A DNA stretch of 64,000 bases from Combretum micranthum (Eukaryota > Streptophyta > Magnoliopsida > Myrtales > Combretaceae). Made by a program: the position numbers and the translations under genes. Each line of letters begins with the position of its first letter. The first letter of the stretch is position 1. The notes below the pieces were generated by a model that worked only from the letters and a program-made list of their open reading frames with translations, had not been told where the DNA came from and did no database searches. Shown here piece by piece: positions 48,601 to 61,000 of this stretch. The DNA is taken from assembly GCA_024138025.1 (NCBI GenBank), contig JAMXBD010000431.1, positions 496,001 through 560,000 on the forward strand. Reading direction: 5' to 3'.

Positions 48601-51504
48601 TTTAGAGCATATAAGCTCACTTGTTTTTTTATTTATTTTCAAGCTTTGCAATTTATTTATTTTATTCATGCAATTTATTACGACTAGTCTTTCTAGTCTT
48701 AGACTTGTCCATATCAAGTCAAAACGATTTTCTTTTTTTCTTTTCTTTTCTTTTTGGCACTAGTCTATTCTTAGTCTCGGGTTACCTTGATGAAGTTAAA
48801 GCTCCCAATACATGATCCAGATACCTTGATGAAGCTAAGGTTCCTAATGCTTGATCATATTTATTACGTTTATTTACTTATGAGTATTTCTTTCTATTAT
48901 GTGTTATTCTTACTTTTTCATTGCTACATAATCATATTCATGCATGATTAGAATGTTGTTGTCTTAAATAAAAGTAAAAATGGGCTCTTTCTTAAACAAA
49001 GGAAAAGTGAACTAAACTTCTTAACAAAGGATCTTTCAACAAAAAGTCTAGATTTTGTTTTTAATAAATTCTTTTCAAAGGTTTAAATAAGTTAATCATA
49101 AATTTTAAAGTATTAGTGCCCAAGATTTCTTCGAATAAAAGGAACTTATTTCTATTATAAATCAAAATAAATACTCCATAAAGATAGAATTTTTAGCATT
49201 GAACTTAAGATTTAACTAAACCATATCTTTTATAACACTTAAATAGGTTCACTATAGACTTCGAAAATCACATACTAAGAAAGTCTTTTCAAACTTAATT
49301 TTTATATATTGTTATTCTCTTTTCAAAATTAAAATGAAATTTTGCTAAGATCTGATATTAACAATTCTTTATTAAGAAAGCTTTTCTTATAAACTTATTT
49401 AAAAGAATTATTCCACCACTTAATAAATATTAAGAATAAAACAAGTTTTTCCAATCAAGATAAAATCAACTCACTATTTTAGAAACCAACTCAGCAAAGT
49501 AAAATTTACCAAGAAAGTAAAGTTTTGAAGATAAACTTATTTTTCTAAAGAAAAAAAAAAAAAAGCTATAAAATGAGAGGAAAACATACATTTAATACAA
49601 CTCCAAATATTTGACCACACCAAAAACTTAAGGAATATTTTGAAAAACTTATTTTTCAATCACTAGAAATAAAGTTGGTAAATAACTTAAAGAACCAAAT
49701 TTTTGAGAATTAATTTACTTTTGAAAAGTGAGAAAATGAAATTATAATAGGAAAACACTTACTCATAACAACCCAAGTATATTTTAGTTTTCTTTCTAGC
49801 AATTCCAAAAATGAGAAATTTTCAAAGTTTCATCTTTTAAAACTCTTAAAGACAAATTGTTTGTGAAATATCAATATTGAGACAACATTACAAAAATCTT
49901 GCATACAATATGAGTATATATATATGTTCAAAGGATTTTCAACTATATAATTATCCATATATTTTGCTTAAGGATTTTTGAGTAAAGAGAAGTTTGGAAA
50001 AATCATATTTTGTGAACTATAAATTCGTAAATATTATGTACTGTAGTATTTTGCAACCCAAATGGCTTTTTTTATGACAAAAATAACCTTAGAAATCGAT
50101 AGATCTCTTCGATTAGGTAGAAAATGGTATATTATTTGCGCAATTCGAGTTAAAACGACCAAGTTATGGCCATTGTAAGTTGGAATTACCCTCTATACGA
50201 ATTTTAACGATTTTATGACATAGTTTTTGATAAGTACCATAGAATCAACAAAAAATACTCATTATGGGTATTCTTCTTGATTAGGTGATCCCGAGGAGGA
50301 GTGTTCATACCCAGAGGATTATTTCGATTAGTGGAAATAAATCGACTCATCTATAAGAAAGAAGTGTCCTCATGGCCGAGTGAGTTTATTTCCTACCTTT
50401 TACGTACTTGTGTGTGCTTATAGCTAGAGGCACTAGAAGTATGAAAATATGAAAATGAATTATGTATGATAATATTGGTTGAAAGAATGCTAAGCATACC
50501 GAGACATGAATCGTTGTTAATTAAAATTGTGTTTTACTATTATATTGGAGTTTGTGCAAATTCTGTGATCACCTTTAAATTACTTTAATCATATATTACA
50601 AGTTATATTAATTGATTCATGCATATCACATAGTTAGTTTCATTTCATGAGCTACTATACTCGATGGGGCAAGAGTATAGTAGTCGGGTTTGCAGGAGCC
50701 ATAAATCCACAAGATGGGCGAATAGGAGCCAGAAAGAACTATTTCAAGATGGCGAGTAGGAGCTTGAAATAAACTATATAAGTTGGATTTTAAAGATGGG
50801 TTTTAAAGAACCTGAAACACCTAACCTCCTAATGGAAGGGTAAATCCATTCAAAACATATGATTTTCGGTAGATCATATGTATTGCTTGATCATTTGCTT
50901 GATGCATTCATATGCTTGTCTAATAAGTTGTTTGAAATTATTGATACGAGTACGTTAATTCAGGAATATTCTCACTAAACTAGTTATGCTTATACTCTAA
51001 TAGACTTTGTTGTAACAGGACCAATATCTTTTATGCCCGAGGACTTCATATACTCGAGTGGGATTATGTTTCTGGAGCTTCTGGAAATCTTTTGAAAATC
51101 TTAGGCTAAATATCTTTTAATATCTTTTGATGTTAGTATTAAAGTCTAAGCTGATATTATGATTGTTTGGAGATTTATAGGGGAAAGCCCTTAAGATAAT
51201 GTAAGGATTATATATTTATAATGTTGAAATGAGATGGTTATCTAGAATTCTTGTATACTATATTTACTATTTCAAACCATACATCCTACCGGTATCTCCT
51301 ATTGTTGTGATAGACGCCTTACATATGGTGTTGAAACTTTCGCATGACTTCGGGAAGTTATTCTTAAATTTTAATACCATACGTAGTGGACTACCACGTC
51401 TAGGATACCTTTTGGGCGTGACAAATTCCTATAGATTTCTATAAAATAAATAATAATTTATCATCATTTGTTTAATAAAAAATGTATGAAATATAACTTT
51501 ATCA
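45642..51504 (-). mobile_element. Antisense Athila-like solo LTR inserted in the Athila gag-protease junction
   Basis: Plus-strand ends TGATCTGCTG (45642) and ...CTTTATCA (51504) are flanked by a perfect CCTTG (45637-45641 and 51505-51509). Read on the minus strand it starts TGATAAAG, as Athila LTRs do, and ends ACAGCAGATCA. Without the element nested in it (47290-51423) it is about 1724 bp, close to the 1604-bp LTR of the host Athila. There is no PBS, coding or second LTR, so it is a solo LTR. The host reading frame resumes exactly after it (I-P-C / L-I-G-N). Confidence 0.8.
47290..51423 (-). mobile_element. Family-A LTR-like element, minus strand, 4134 bp
   Basis: On the minus strand it starts TGTCACGCCCAAAAGGTATC (from 51423) and ends GGAGGTTTACA (47290). 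It is flanked by a perfect AATTC (47285-47289 and 51424-51428). The start matches 91-125, and the 'AACTTAAAACGG...TAACTTGGTCATT' block (antisense near 50150) and 'ATACCGATAGTA' block (near 47885) match the other copies. The 163-codon ORF at 47896-48387 is Leu/Phe-rich low-complexity translation of AT/CT-rich LTR sequence, not a gene. Confidence 0.8.
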
Positions 51505-52030
51505 CCTTGTCTAATAGGAAATCTACCAGCTGAAAGAGCTTTAGTAGATATGTGAGCAAGTATAAATTTAATGCCTTATAGCATGTTTAAAATATTAGGA
51601 TTAGGCAAACCAAAACCTATTAGGATAAGTTTGTAATTAGCCAAAAAATCAACAAGATATCCTAGGGGAATTATTGAAGATGTGCTGGTGATGGTGAAGG
51701 ATTTTATTTTCCCTGCTAATTTTATCATTTTAGACATGGATGAGAATGTGGAATTCCCCCTTATTTTGGGAAGACAATTCGTGGTAACTGTAGGAGCTAT
51801 TATAGATGTGAAGGATGGAAAATTAGCTTTGAGAGTAGAGGAAGATGAGATGATTATCAAATTATTAGAGAGTACCAAACAAGGGGTGAATAATGATGAT
51901 CACTATTTTGCTGTAGAGTCTTTAGATTTGGAAGTAATTAAGATGATAAGGGACATAACCTATGAGGACACTTTGGAGATACGTTTGAGTAAGGGAAGTG
52001 TTGAAAATTGATAATCAATTCATGAGAAAT
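51505..52030 (+). pseudogene. Athila protease remnant
   Basis: The frame resumes with LIGNLPAERALVDM, then a stop, then ASINLMPYSMFKILGLG. The stop (TGA at 51553-51555) sits where the active-site Gly of the D-x-G-A motif should be, a single-base change from GGA. It is followed by EDVLVMVKDFIFPANFIILD and FPLILGRQFVVT (51673-51800), typical of Athila protease. The downstream part reads openly to 52009. Confidence 0.85.
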
Positions 52031-52032
52031 AA

Positions 52033-52940
52033 ATGATTACACATCTTGAAGTGAGTGAAGAAGTTGTAAAAGATCAGTTGAAGGAGGAGATGACCAGGGA
52101 GAATATCAAGAGAATAAGACCATTTGTTGCGGAGCCACTTAATATAGAATTGGAGGAATTACCTAATTACTTGGAATACGATTTTCTTATAGAAAATTCT
52201 AAATTACCTGTCACTATATCCTTAAAGTTTGATAATGTACAAAAGGAAAAGCTACTGAAAGTCTTGAAGAAGCATAAGAGGGTAGTAGCCTGGAAAATCG
52301 TTGATATTAAGGGTATAAGCCCCTCATACTATACCCACAAAATTTTGATGCAGGATGACTTTAAGCCAATATTACAGCCCAAAGATGACTGAATCCAACC
52401 ATTAACGAAGTGGTGAAGTTGTTAGATGCTAGAATCATTTATCTAATTTCAGACTGTGCTTGGGTGAGTCCAACTCAAGTAGTTCCAAAGAAGGAAGGGA
52501 TGACAGTTGTCCTTAATGAAAAGAATGAATTGATACCTATGTACTATTACTGGTTAACATGCATGTATTGACTATAGGAAACTTAGTGATGCTACCAGAA
52601 AAGACCATTTCCCACTACCTTTCATATAAACTAAATGTTGGAGAGATTGGCAGGACATTCATTCTATTGTTTTCTTGATGGCATGTTAAGGTATTTCCAA
52701 ATACCAATAGCACTAGAAGATCAATAAAAGACTACATTTACATGTCTCTATGGAACATTTACTTATAGGAGGATGCCTTTTGGGCTATGTAATGCTCCAG
52801 CCGCTTTCCAACGATGCATGATGGCCATTTTTGAGGACTTAATAGAGAATGTAATAAAGGTGTTCATGGATGATTTCTCAGTTTTTGGAGATTCTTTTAA
52901 TGGTTGTCTCCTTAACCTGAAAAAAGTTTTATAGTGGTGT
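52033..52940 (+). pseudogene. Athila reverse transcriptase remnant
   Basis: An open stretch 52033-52392 covers the N-terminal RT region (PSYYTHKILMQDDFKP). A frameshift and stops follow, then KLSDATRKDHFPLPF, FLDGMLRYFQIPIA, YGTFTYRRMPFGLCNAPAAF (about 52748) and the catalytic VFMDDFSVFG at 52860-52889 (the FMDD variant usual in Athila). Stops lie between the blocks. Confidence 0.88.
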
Positions 52941-53099
52941 GATGAAACAAATCTTGTTTTGAATTGGGAAAAGTGCCATTTTATGGTGAATCATGGTATT
53001 GTTTTGAGTCATAAAATTTCAAGTCAAGAAATTGAAGTTGACACAGCCAAAGTTGAAATCTTAAAAAATTACCTCTGCGAACTACAATTAAGTCAATTA

Positions 53100-53640
53100 G
53101 GAGTTTCTTAGGACATGCTGGTTTCTATCAAAGGTTCATTTTCAAAGATTGCACGGCCCTTGACAAAGCTCATGGAAAAAGATACCCCATTCGACTTTGA
53201 TGATGATTTCGTGATTGCTTTCAACTTGCTGAAGGAGAAGGTCATCAATGTGCCTATAATCGTAGTGCCAGACTGGAACCTACCCTTCAAGTTAATGTGT
53301 GATGCTAGTGATTCAGTTGTTGGAGTAGTTCTAGGACAACAAAGATATATGCTAGTAGGATTTTGATAGCTACACAAGCAAAATACATCACAATTGAAAA
53401 GGAGCTGCTAGTAATCATTTTTTCCTTCAACAAATTCAAGTCTTATCTCATCCTTTCTAAAGTCATTGTTTATACTGATCATTTGGCTTTGAAATATTTG
53501 TTGCTAAAAATGATGCTAAATCTCAATTGATCTGATGGATTTTTTTCTTACAAGAATTTGATTTAGAAATAAAGGATAAGAAAGGTAGTGAAAACCTTGC
53601 TACCAACCATTTGTCAAGGCTAAAAAATCCTTTGTTGGAG
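53100..53640 (+). pseudogene. Athila RNase H remnant
   Basis: It reads FSKIARPLTKLMEKDTPFDF, VPDWNLPFKLMCDASDSVVG (53268-53327), then after a break YTDHLALKYLL (about 53470) and KDKKGSENLATNHLSRL (about 53574). The order and motifs are those of Ty3/Gypsy RNase H (CDAS, YTDH, NxxxDxLSR). Frameshifts at about 53345 and 53525. Confidence 0.85.
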
Positions 53641-53859
53641 CAATTAAAAGATGGTAGAAATCAATGATGAGTTTCCTGAAGAGAGACTCTACTCTATTTG
53701 TATAGATGAAGACCCTAAACCGTAGTTTACAAACATTGCTAGTTATTTGGTTGACAAAGAACTCCCTATAAAATTAGATTACAATAAGAGAAAAGATTCT
53801 TTCCTGATCTTAAATACTGTTTTTGGGAAGATCTATTTCTATTCCATCTTTATTCTGAC

Positions 53860-54570
53860 TAAATGATTAAACGATGTGTATCACATGAAGAGGGTCGAAA
53901 AAAATTTGGAATATTGTCATGCTGGCCTAGCTGGAGGCCATTATAGTGCAAATAGAATAGGTCATAAAGTGTTAAAAACAAGCTTCTATTGGCCATAGAT
54001 TTTCAAAGAAACCTAAACTTTTGTAGCAAATTGTGACAAATGTTAAAGGGTGGGGAATATCCCAAAGAGAGATAAATACCTCAAAAATTGATATTAGAAT
54101 GTAAAATTTTTTATGTTTGGGGTATTGATTCCATGGGACCATTCCCTAACTCCTTTGGTAATAAATATATCTTAGTGGCAGTAGATTACATGTCAAAATG
54201 GGTAGAAGCCCAAGCTTTGCTGACAAATGATGCTTGAGTAGTCACAAAGTTTTTGAAAAAGTTATTTTCAAGCTTCGGGTGTCCTAGAGCTTTGATTAAT
54301 GATAGGGGCACTCATTTTTGCAACGCATAGATTGAAAAAAATTTAAAAATATTATGGAGTGCATCATAAGGTTGCCACATCCTATCACCCTTAAATGAGT
54401 GGACAAGTTGAGGTCTTTAATAGATAACTCAAGAGAATCTTAGAAAAAAAACAGTAGCAATAAACAGAAAGGACGAGGCTAAAAAATTGAATGATGCACT
54501 ATAGGCCTATAAAACTACTTTTAAAACACCTCTGAGGACAACACCCTATAGGTTAGTCTATAGGAAAGCA
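53860..54570 (+). pseudogene. Athila integrase remnant
   Basis: A zinc-binding portion with CHAGLAGGHYSANRIGHKVL and VANCDKC (about 53917-54040), then the core: [20 protein letters not shown] (first catalytic Asp), INDRGTHFCN (second Asp, about 54295) and MSGQVEVFNR (region of the catalytic Glu, about 54398). Stops and frame changes break it in at least five places. Confidence 0.85.
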
Positions 54571-54659
54571 TGCCATCTATTAGTATAACGCAAACATAGA
54601 GCATTTTGGGCAATCAAATTTTTGAATTAAGATTTAAAGGCTGCTAAAAACATAGGCAT

Positions 54660-54970
54660 TCTCAAATTAATAAATTAGATGAACTACGCTTGAATGCATA
54701 TGAAAACAATAGGGTGTATAAGCAACAGGTTAAGAAGTGGCATGATGCAAAAATCAAGCATCCACATAAGTTTGAGGAAGGAGACTTGGTTTTATTGTTC
54801 AATTCTAGGTTGAAACTTTGTTCTTGGAAAACTCAAGTCAAGATGATCAGGCCCTTTCAAAGTAAAAAAAGTTGTCACCAATGATGCTAGAGAGGTTGAA
54901 AACTCTAAAAATTAAAATTTGAATGTTAATAGGCAGAGACTAAAACTTTATCAAGGACCATCACATGATT
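54660..54970 (+). pseudogene. Athila integrase C-terminal tail
   Basis: A 64-codon open stretch from 54690 reads RVYKQQVKKWHDAKIKHPHK then FEEGDLVLLFNSRLKL, matching the post-integrase 'KxxxxxxHDxxI...F..GD.VLLFNSRL' of Athila pol, followed by a frameshifted GPF-V.



 The pol end is close to 54960. Confidence 0.8.
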
Positions 54971-56031
54971 TAGGAAGGATGGAGGAGTTGCACGTGGTAC
55001 ATGCTCAATGAGCCTTAAGAAGAAGTTATTGTTAAGCTAAAGACATTAAACAAGTGCTTGATGGGAGGTAACCCATTTTTACCATTTCTTTTTCTCTCTA
55101 ACTTGTTTTTTTTTTTTTTTTTAGTAGGGACAAAAGCAATTTTTTTTTTTTTATCAAAGGATGATGATCAAGGTACATTAATGTCAATTTTTTAGGCCAC
55201 GATGGGAAACGTGAAAGAAACTGTGCATAAAAGTTTGAAAAAGAGCATACATCTAACTATCAATTTTAGGTGCGGTTTAACTAGCGATTGGGTTATCATG
55301 TCCTTCTAATTTTCTCATAGTTTCAACCATGGCTCTAACTGAGCAAGCGCGTACCACTAATGTTTTGCCTTAGCTTTGTACAACTTAAATAAAAAGGCAA
55401 CTGAGCCGACATTTCTCGTATGATCTCAACACGTGTTTCCAAATAGAGAAATTTTCTAAGCTTCTTATAAATATTGCTTTGCACTTTAATAATATTCCCC
55501 TGCTTGATTTATCATATTTTCAAACATCGAGGAAAATGTTCAATTTAAATGTAAGGGAAAGGACTAAGGAAGAAATTTAGCAAGATCAAGGGTTGAGACT
55601 AATAATAAAAATTTGTTAAGGATGGAGAAAATGCATATTGTTGATCACTTTCCCTTCACAATTATAGAAAAATGATGAAATTGTTAAAATTTGACCAAAT
55701 TTTTCAAAATTCTAAGGCAAAAATAAGCAAATAACTTAATTAAACTAATATTGAACAACATCATCTTGCTTTTGATTTAGCCTTACTATGTTGAAATCCC
55801 TTTATGATATCCTTGTGGAGTAGTTTTACTTGTTATTTAACCTAAGAATTTAGAGCTAGAATTAGCTTAAGGTCCCTAGTAAGACTATTTAATTGATCAT
55901 TAAAAGCTTAAATGATCTGTATGCTTTCCAGTTACTTATTTCGAGAGCTTAACTTGATGAATTTTCCTTGTGATGCATCAAATCAAATTAAAATTAAAAT
56001 TAAAATTAAATGAACATACACTTAGGGTTGA
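54971..56031 (+). other. Athila 3' untranslated region, left part
   Basis: It begins with the block AAGCTAAAGACATTAAACAA..GCTTGATGGGAGGTAACCC, which follows pol in Athila elements. The rest is AT-rich with no env-like ORF found. It contains an (AAATT)n run at about 55983-56010 and ends at GTTGA, the left duplication of the next insertion. Confidence 0.6.
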
Positions 56032-58040
56032 TGTAACATACGGATTAAACGAACATAAGTGAACTATAAGATGATATAAGATAAGAGGAAGGTCAAAAGA
56101 TGAGTTAAGTGAGTTTAATTTGTGTTTGGATTTACATTTGTTGAAGATGCGCATGTTTGCAATTTTATGCAAATCCAACGCCGGATTTTAGAAGGAGTAC
56201 GCCGCTGACGTGGAGACTGGTGTAGGATGTCCACAGTGACAAATTTTCTTACGCTAGAGTCGAATGCCGAAGTGTGTGTGTGTTTATGTTTGCCAATGTT
56301 ATTTTGGATCAGAAGTGTTATTGTCTAACGCCGGAGTCGAATGCCGCTGACATTGCCTTGGCTTTTGATGATGTAGTGGAAAAGATAGCAAATAATTATT
56401 TGGAAAAGTGGCATAGAATTTGACGATGGTAGTTTCGTAATTTTGGAGAGTTATGGATTTTGACTTAGCGGGACCATATTCTGAAGGGAATCGAGCCAAC
56501 GAGTAAAACTCACCAGCTTCCCTTGTGATGCATGCCGGTTTTCGGCCAAATTCCTTTTTAGGCCATCAAAACCGCGTTTTTACTATTTTTAGTAACTTTT
56601 CTTTATGTCATATCTTTTTACAGGATACTTTTTTTTATATGCCTTTTGTAGAATTAATCTTGTCCATTCATTTATTTTCGCCCTAGGTATTACAGAAGGT
56701 GCAGACATATGTTATTTTTAATGAAATTTCTTTGAGAGTGTTCTCTCTATTCCAAAATTCGTCATCTTCGAGTAGATTTCGATTTTTGATGCCAAATATC
56801 TAGGTATTCTTAGAATCAATTAATATTTGAAGATCATAAGCCGGGTATTCGTGTGCGAATCAACGTCTTGCGATAGTTTCCTTTTATTCTGTTGCGTCAG
56901 TTTTGCCAGCGTATGATGTTCTGAATGATGCGAAGGATTTTTGTTGCACCACGAATGTGGCCTCCTAGGTTTCTATGCCGCCAGCGTAGATATCAAATTT
57001 ACTGGTGTACAGCTAAAAATCTATAAATACGAGACATGCAACAACAGTTACGACAGACTTTTCTCCTTCATTTTCTTTCTTCCTGTGACCGTGTATGATC
57101 TGTTCTTGATATCCAAGTGTTAAGGTTTCATTTTAAGGAGAGTTTGATCGAAGGTGAGTGATCCTAATCCATCTACATCATGTTTTTCTCGGATTTATGC
57201 ATGATCTCTTAGGGTTTTATGGATGTTCTTGAAGGAAAATGTGGAAAAGCTTTAGATCTCAGGTTTAATATGATCTTGTTGGATGAGGAGTGGGTTTTGT
57301 GGTTTAATCAAGTAAGTAAATGTTCTCCTACATATTTTATGTGAATTTCATGCAAGTTCTTAAGACTTTGTGGTTGTTTGCATGAAGGAAACCCTAGCTT
57401 TGGTTGAGATCCGAATTGGTGGATGTAGGCGGGGTTCTTGATGATCTAAATCGGTAAGTTGTATCTCCTCTATGATGGTTTTAATCAATGTATGATTAGA
57501 CAATCTTTATACGTTCTTGTTGATATGCAAATCTAGGGTTTGATGAAATATTCGGTATTTGTGGAGTTTTGTGTGATCCATTATTGTTCTTGAGGATATT
57601 TGTGGAGTTTGATCAGAGTAGACGGTGTGGATATCGGAGATTTCTTGTCAGGTTAGGGTTTTTGGAGAATTGATATCTGTTAGGATATATTGATAACATG
57701 TTTATATCTGGTTGTAACAGGATATTTGGAGTTTGTGGAATTGTTGTTGGTGTTGATATAGGAGTTTGTGGAGTTCGGGTTGTCTTTGTTGTTGTTGATA
57801 TTGGATTTGAGGATTTGAGTTGTATTCCTGAATTTGAGAAAGGTACGACCAATCCCTGCTTGTTGTTTTTGTTTGTAAGTTTAATATTGCTTGATTGGTT
57901 ATAAGAATAGAACTTCATAATAAACCTAATACTATTCGACGTAATAATAGTCTACTTGGTTGTGCTTGGTTTTGACCAATAAAGATCTGGCAGACAGTGA
58001 TACTAATAAGGCACCCTGATGATTTTAGTATGAGGTTGTC

Positions 58041-61000
58041 TGTCACGCCCCAAAGTGTGCCCTACACGTGACAATCCGCCACACTCAATGTTTAAACTCA
58101 AGTAAGACAACCTTAGTCTCTCCATGAGTTTGAACATCGGGTGTAAGGCTCACTCTCAACATACATAGACCATACTTTGCTTCATAGTAGCTTAAGGAGA
58201 CATACATAGCAACAAGAATATAAATCATGACCATCTTACAGAGAATTATTCTACTACATAAACTAGGTGGCATACCCCCGAAAAACAATGCTAAGAATTC
58301 TCAAGCTCACAAAATTCCTTGTATTATTCTCCAGACATTGGTTCCGGGAAACAGGGTAAGAAGTCCATTTCTACTTTTAGGACCCGGCCTTAATCAAGAC
58401 TCCACAATCCTCAGAGAGCTGTACCTGATGTCCACGGGTCCTCAGAGATAACCAAAGGTATTCATACTGCAACAGGAAACTATGGGGGTATAAGCTACAC
58501 TAGCTTAGTGAGTGAAGACTTCCGAATCACAATTAATACAAAACATTCAAGCAAGCAATTAATCAACCAAGTGAGATGCATTAAACAAGTGAGTTCAACA
58601 AACATATGACCAGCCGGAAATCATATGTGGATGGACTTGTGCCCTCCATCCCGAGTTAGCAGATTTATGAATTCTGCGGTACGATGCCGTTTAAGCTCAT
58701 GGTCAGCTGAACAACAATTCGTTTTATGGATCATGATTAACCAACATATATTCGTTTTATGGATCACGATTAACCAACATATATTCGTTTTATGGATCAC
58801 GAAAAACCAACGTATATTTGTTTTATGGATCACGAAAAACCAATGTATATTTGTTTATGGATCACGAAAAACCAACAATGCTAATGCTCCATCCCATCGT
58901 GATATGCATGAGTTCAGTTATACTTGAGGTCCAATAATCAATTAATCAGTTCTTTTAGGTGTTTAAGCAATAATCACAAACAATCAACTCTAATTCATCT
59001 CTATACAAGCAATAATTTATCACCCGGCTTCGATATTCCTTAAGTTCTATTTCACATATCAACCACAGACAATCATAATTCCCAACTAACCCCATCATAC
59101 ATAATCATTCTTTTTATCTTTACCTAGCAACTAGTGCGACTATCATTACAATCACAAGCAATAATTGAAATCGGAAGAGGAACTCACTCGGCCATGGTAC
59201 GCCGGTCTCTTAATAACGGTGGTCGGGTGATAGGGTATCATCATGCTTGGGTTCACCTACCAAATAAGAATAGCCTAATAAGAATCTCATCACTAAACTA
59301 ATTCAAACTATGTATCTAAACTACACAAAATCGGAATTCTCGCTATTTGTGGAAGTTCCAACTTAAAACGGCCATAACTTGGTCATTTTAACTCAGAATT
59401 TCGCAAATTTTATATCGATCTCTATCTACTTCGAAAGATCTATCTATTTCTAGTATTATTTTCAAGTTTTGAAAGCATTAAGGTCACGGAACAGTGGGAT
59501 CAGTTCTGTTCTGTAACTTTTCCAATTCCGAAAAATTGTTTCTCATTTGATAAAAATATTCTTAGTTGATGATTCATGTATAGATGGTATATGAGTGAAT
59601 TCCTAATATGAATATCATATAATGAGCTCAATATATGCATGGTTTTGATGGTCTTTGATGATGAACTCTCATGAGCTCCTAATTATCAAGAATTCCATAA
59701 TGATCACTTATGAAAAGCTAAATTTTTCCAACTTTACATTCCCTAGGGTTTTTATGATTTTATTCTTGGAATTCACTTGTCATCTAAATAAAAATGAGTC
59801 CTCAACATCTATACTAGCCATGACCTTCATTTATGCACAAAAATCCATATTTTTCATTGGGTAAATATGTTTTTAAACAAGCTACTCACAAAAATCTGAA
59901 TTTTGTAAATTTCATTTTTTTGCATTTTGTTTATGAGAAAACTTGTTTAATGCATCAAAAATTGAAGCTTCATTATATCTATTATCTAAAGACTCCATTT
60001 GACTCATAAAACATCCAATTTAAACTTAAATACTAGGTGTTCATGTAAGCATGACTCTAAATTACGAATTTAACTATCAACCCATATATCAATATTTTTC
60101 ATTCTAACTCCACTACTTGTTTTACATTTTTCTTATGCCTAAACTCATCTAAACTCATAAAAATCATTCCTTAAGGGCATCTATTACATATACCCTCCAT
60201 TTCTTGTGGAAAATATGAGTTTTAAAGTGGTTTCAAGGGTTTTTAAAATGGGTTTCAAAAATCATCCGAATTTCCATAAAACATTTCTAGTAAATTTTTT
60301 TTCTTTTTTTCAAGTTTCTTACTTCCTATACATGAAGATCTACCATCTAACACATCTATATACATGTAAGACTAAGCCTTTATGATCTTTAGTGCATGAA
60401 AGCTCAAGATATCCACATGAACATAAATGTAGATGAAGATATGAATGTTTAAACACTAGATCTATCAAATATAATGCATGAATCATGAGTTTCATGGCAT
60501 GAACATAAATATCTACACAAGATTCCTACTTTACATGCATGAACATCACATTATCTCATCAAAAACTCCTTTAAACTCTAGATCCACTTCTTATGATGGC
60601 TTGATATTCTTGCATAAGTGTTTTCATGCCCCTAGCATATGCTCATTGGGTTTAAAAGTGGAAAACACATAAGAATGGTCTTGCCATTACAAGTTTTAGG
60701 ACTAACAAAGCTTGGAATCAACATCTAATGGATGATTTGAAGAAGAAAAGAAGATGAAACAAACTTGTGGGAGTGTGCAAGTATGTGTGTGTGTCACGGC
60801 ATGGTAGGGAGGAGAGGGAGAGAGTTTAACCTTTGTGAAAATTTTGGAAGAGTGAAAATGAGAGGAGAAAGAGAACATAAGCTTATATAATAGGTGGATT
60901 AGGGTTTTGATTGAATAAAAGCAGTAAAATAAAACAAGAATGAGGGGGAAATGGGGGATAGGGGCGCCGGCCAACATGAGTGGGAGAGAGAGAGGAGTTT

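Noticed and set aside
47489..51423. Alternative lower end of the minus family-A element at TGTAAACCCC (47489)
   Set aside because: No matching target duplication; the end at 47290 has a perfect AATTC on both sides.
55966..56533. 13-bp direct repeat CCTTGTGATGCAT flanking ~540 bp, with a B-box-like GGCTCGATTCC on the minus strand, suggesting a SINE
   Set aside because: The interval crosses the well-supported GTTGA boundary at 56031, the A-box is unconvincing and the spacing to the B-box is too short; chance is more likely.
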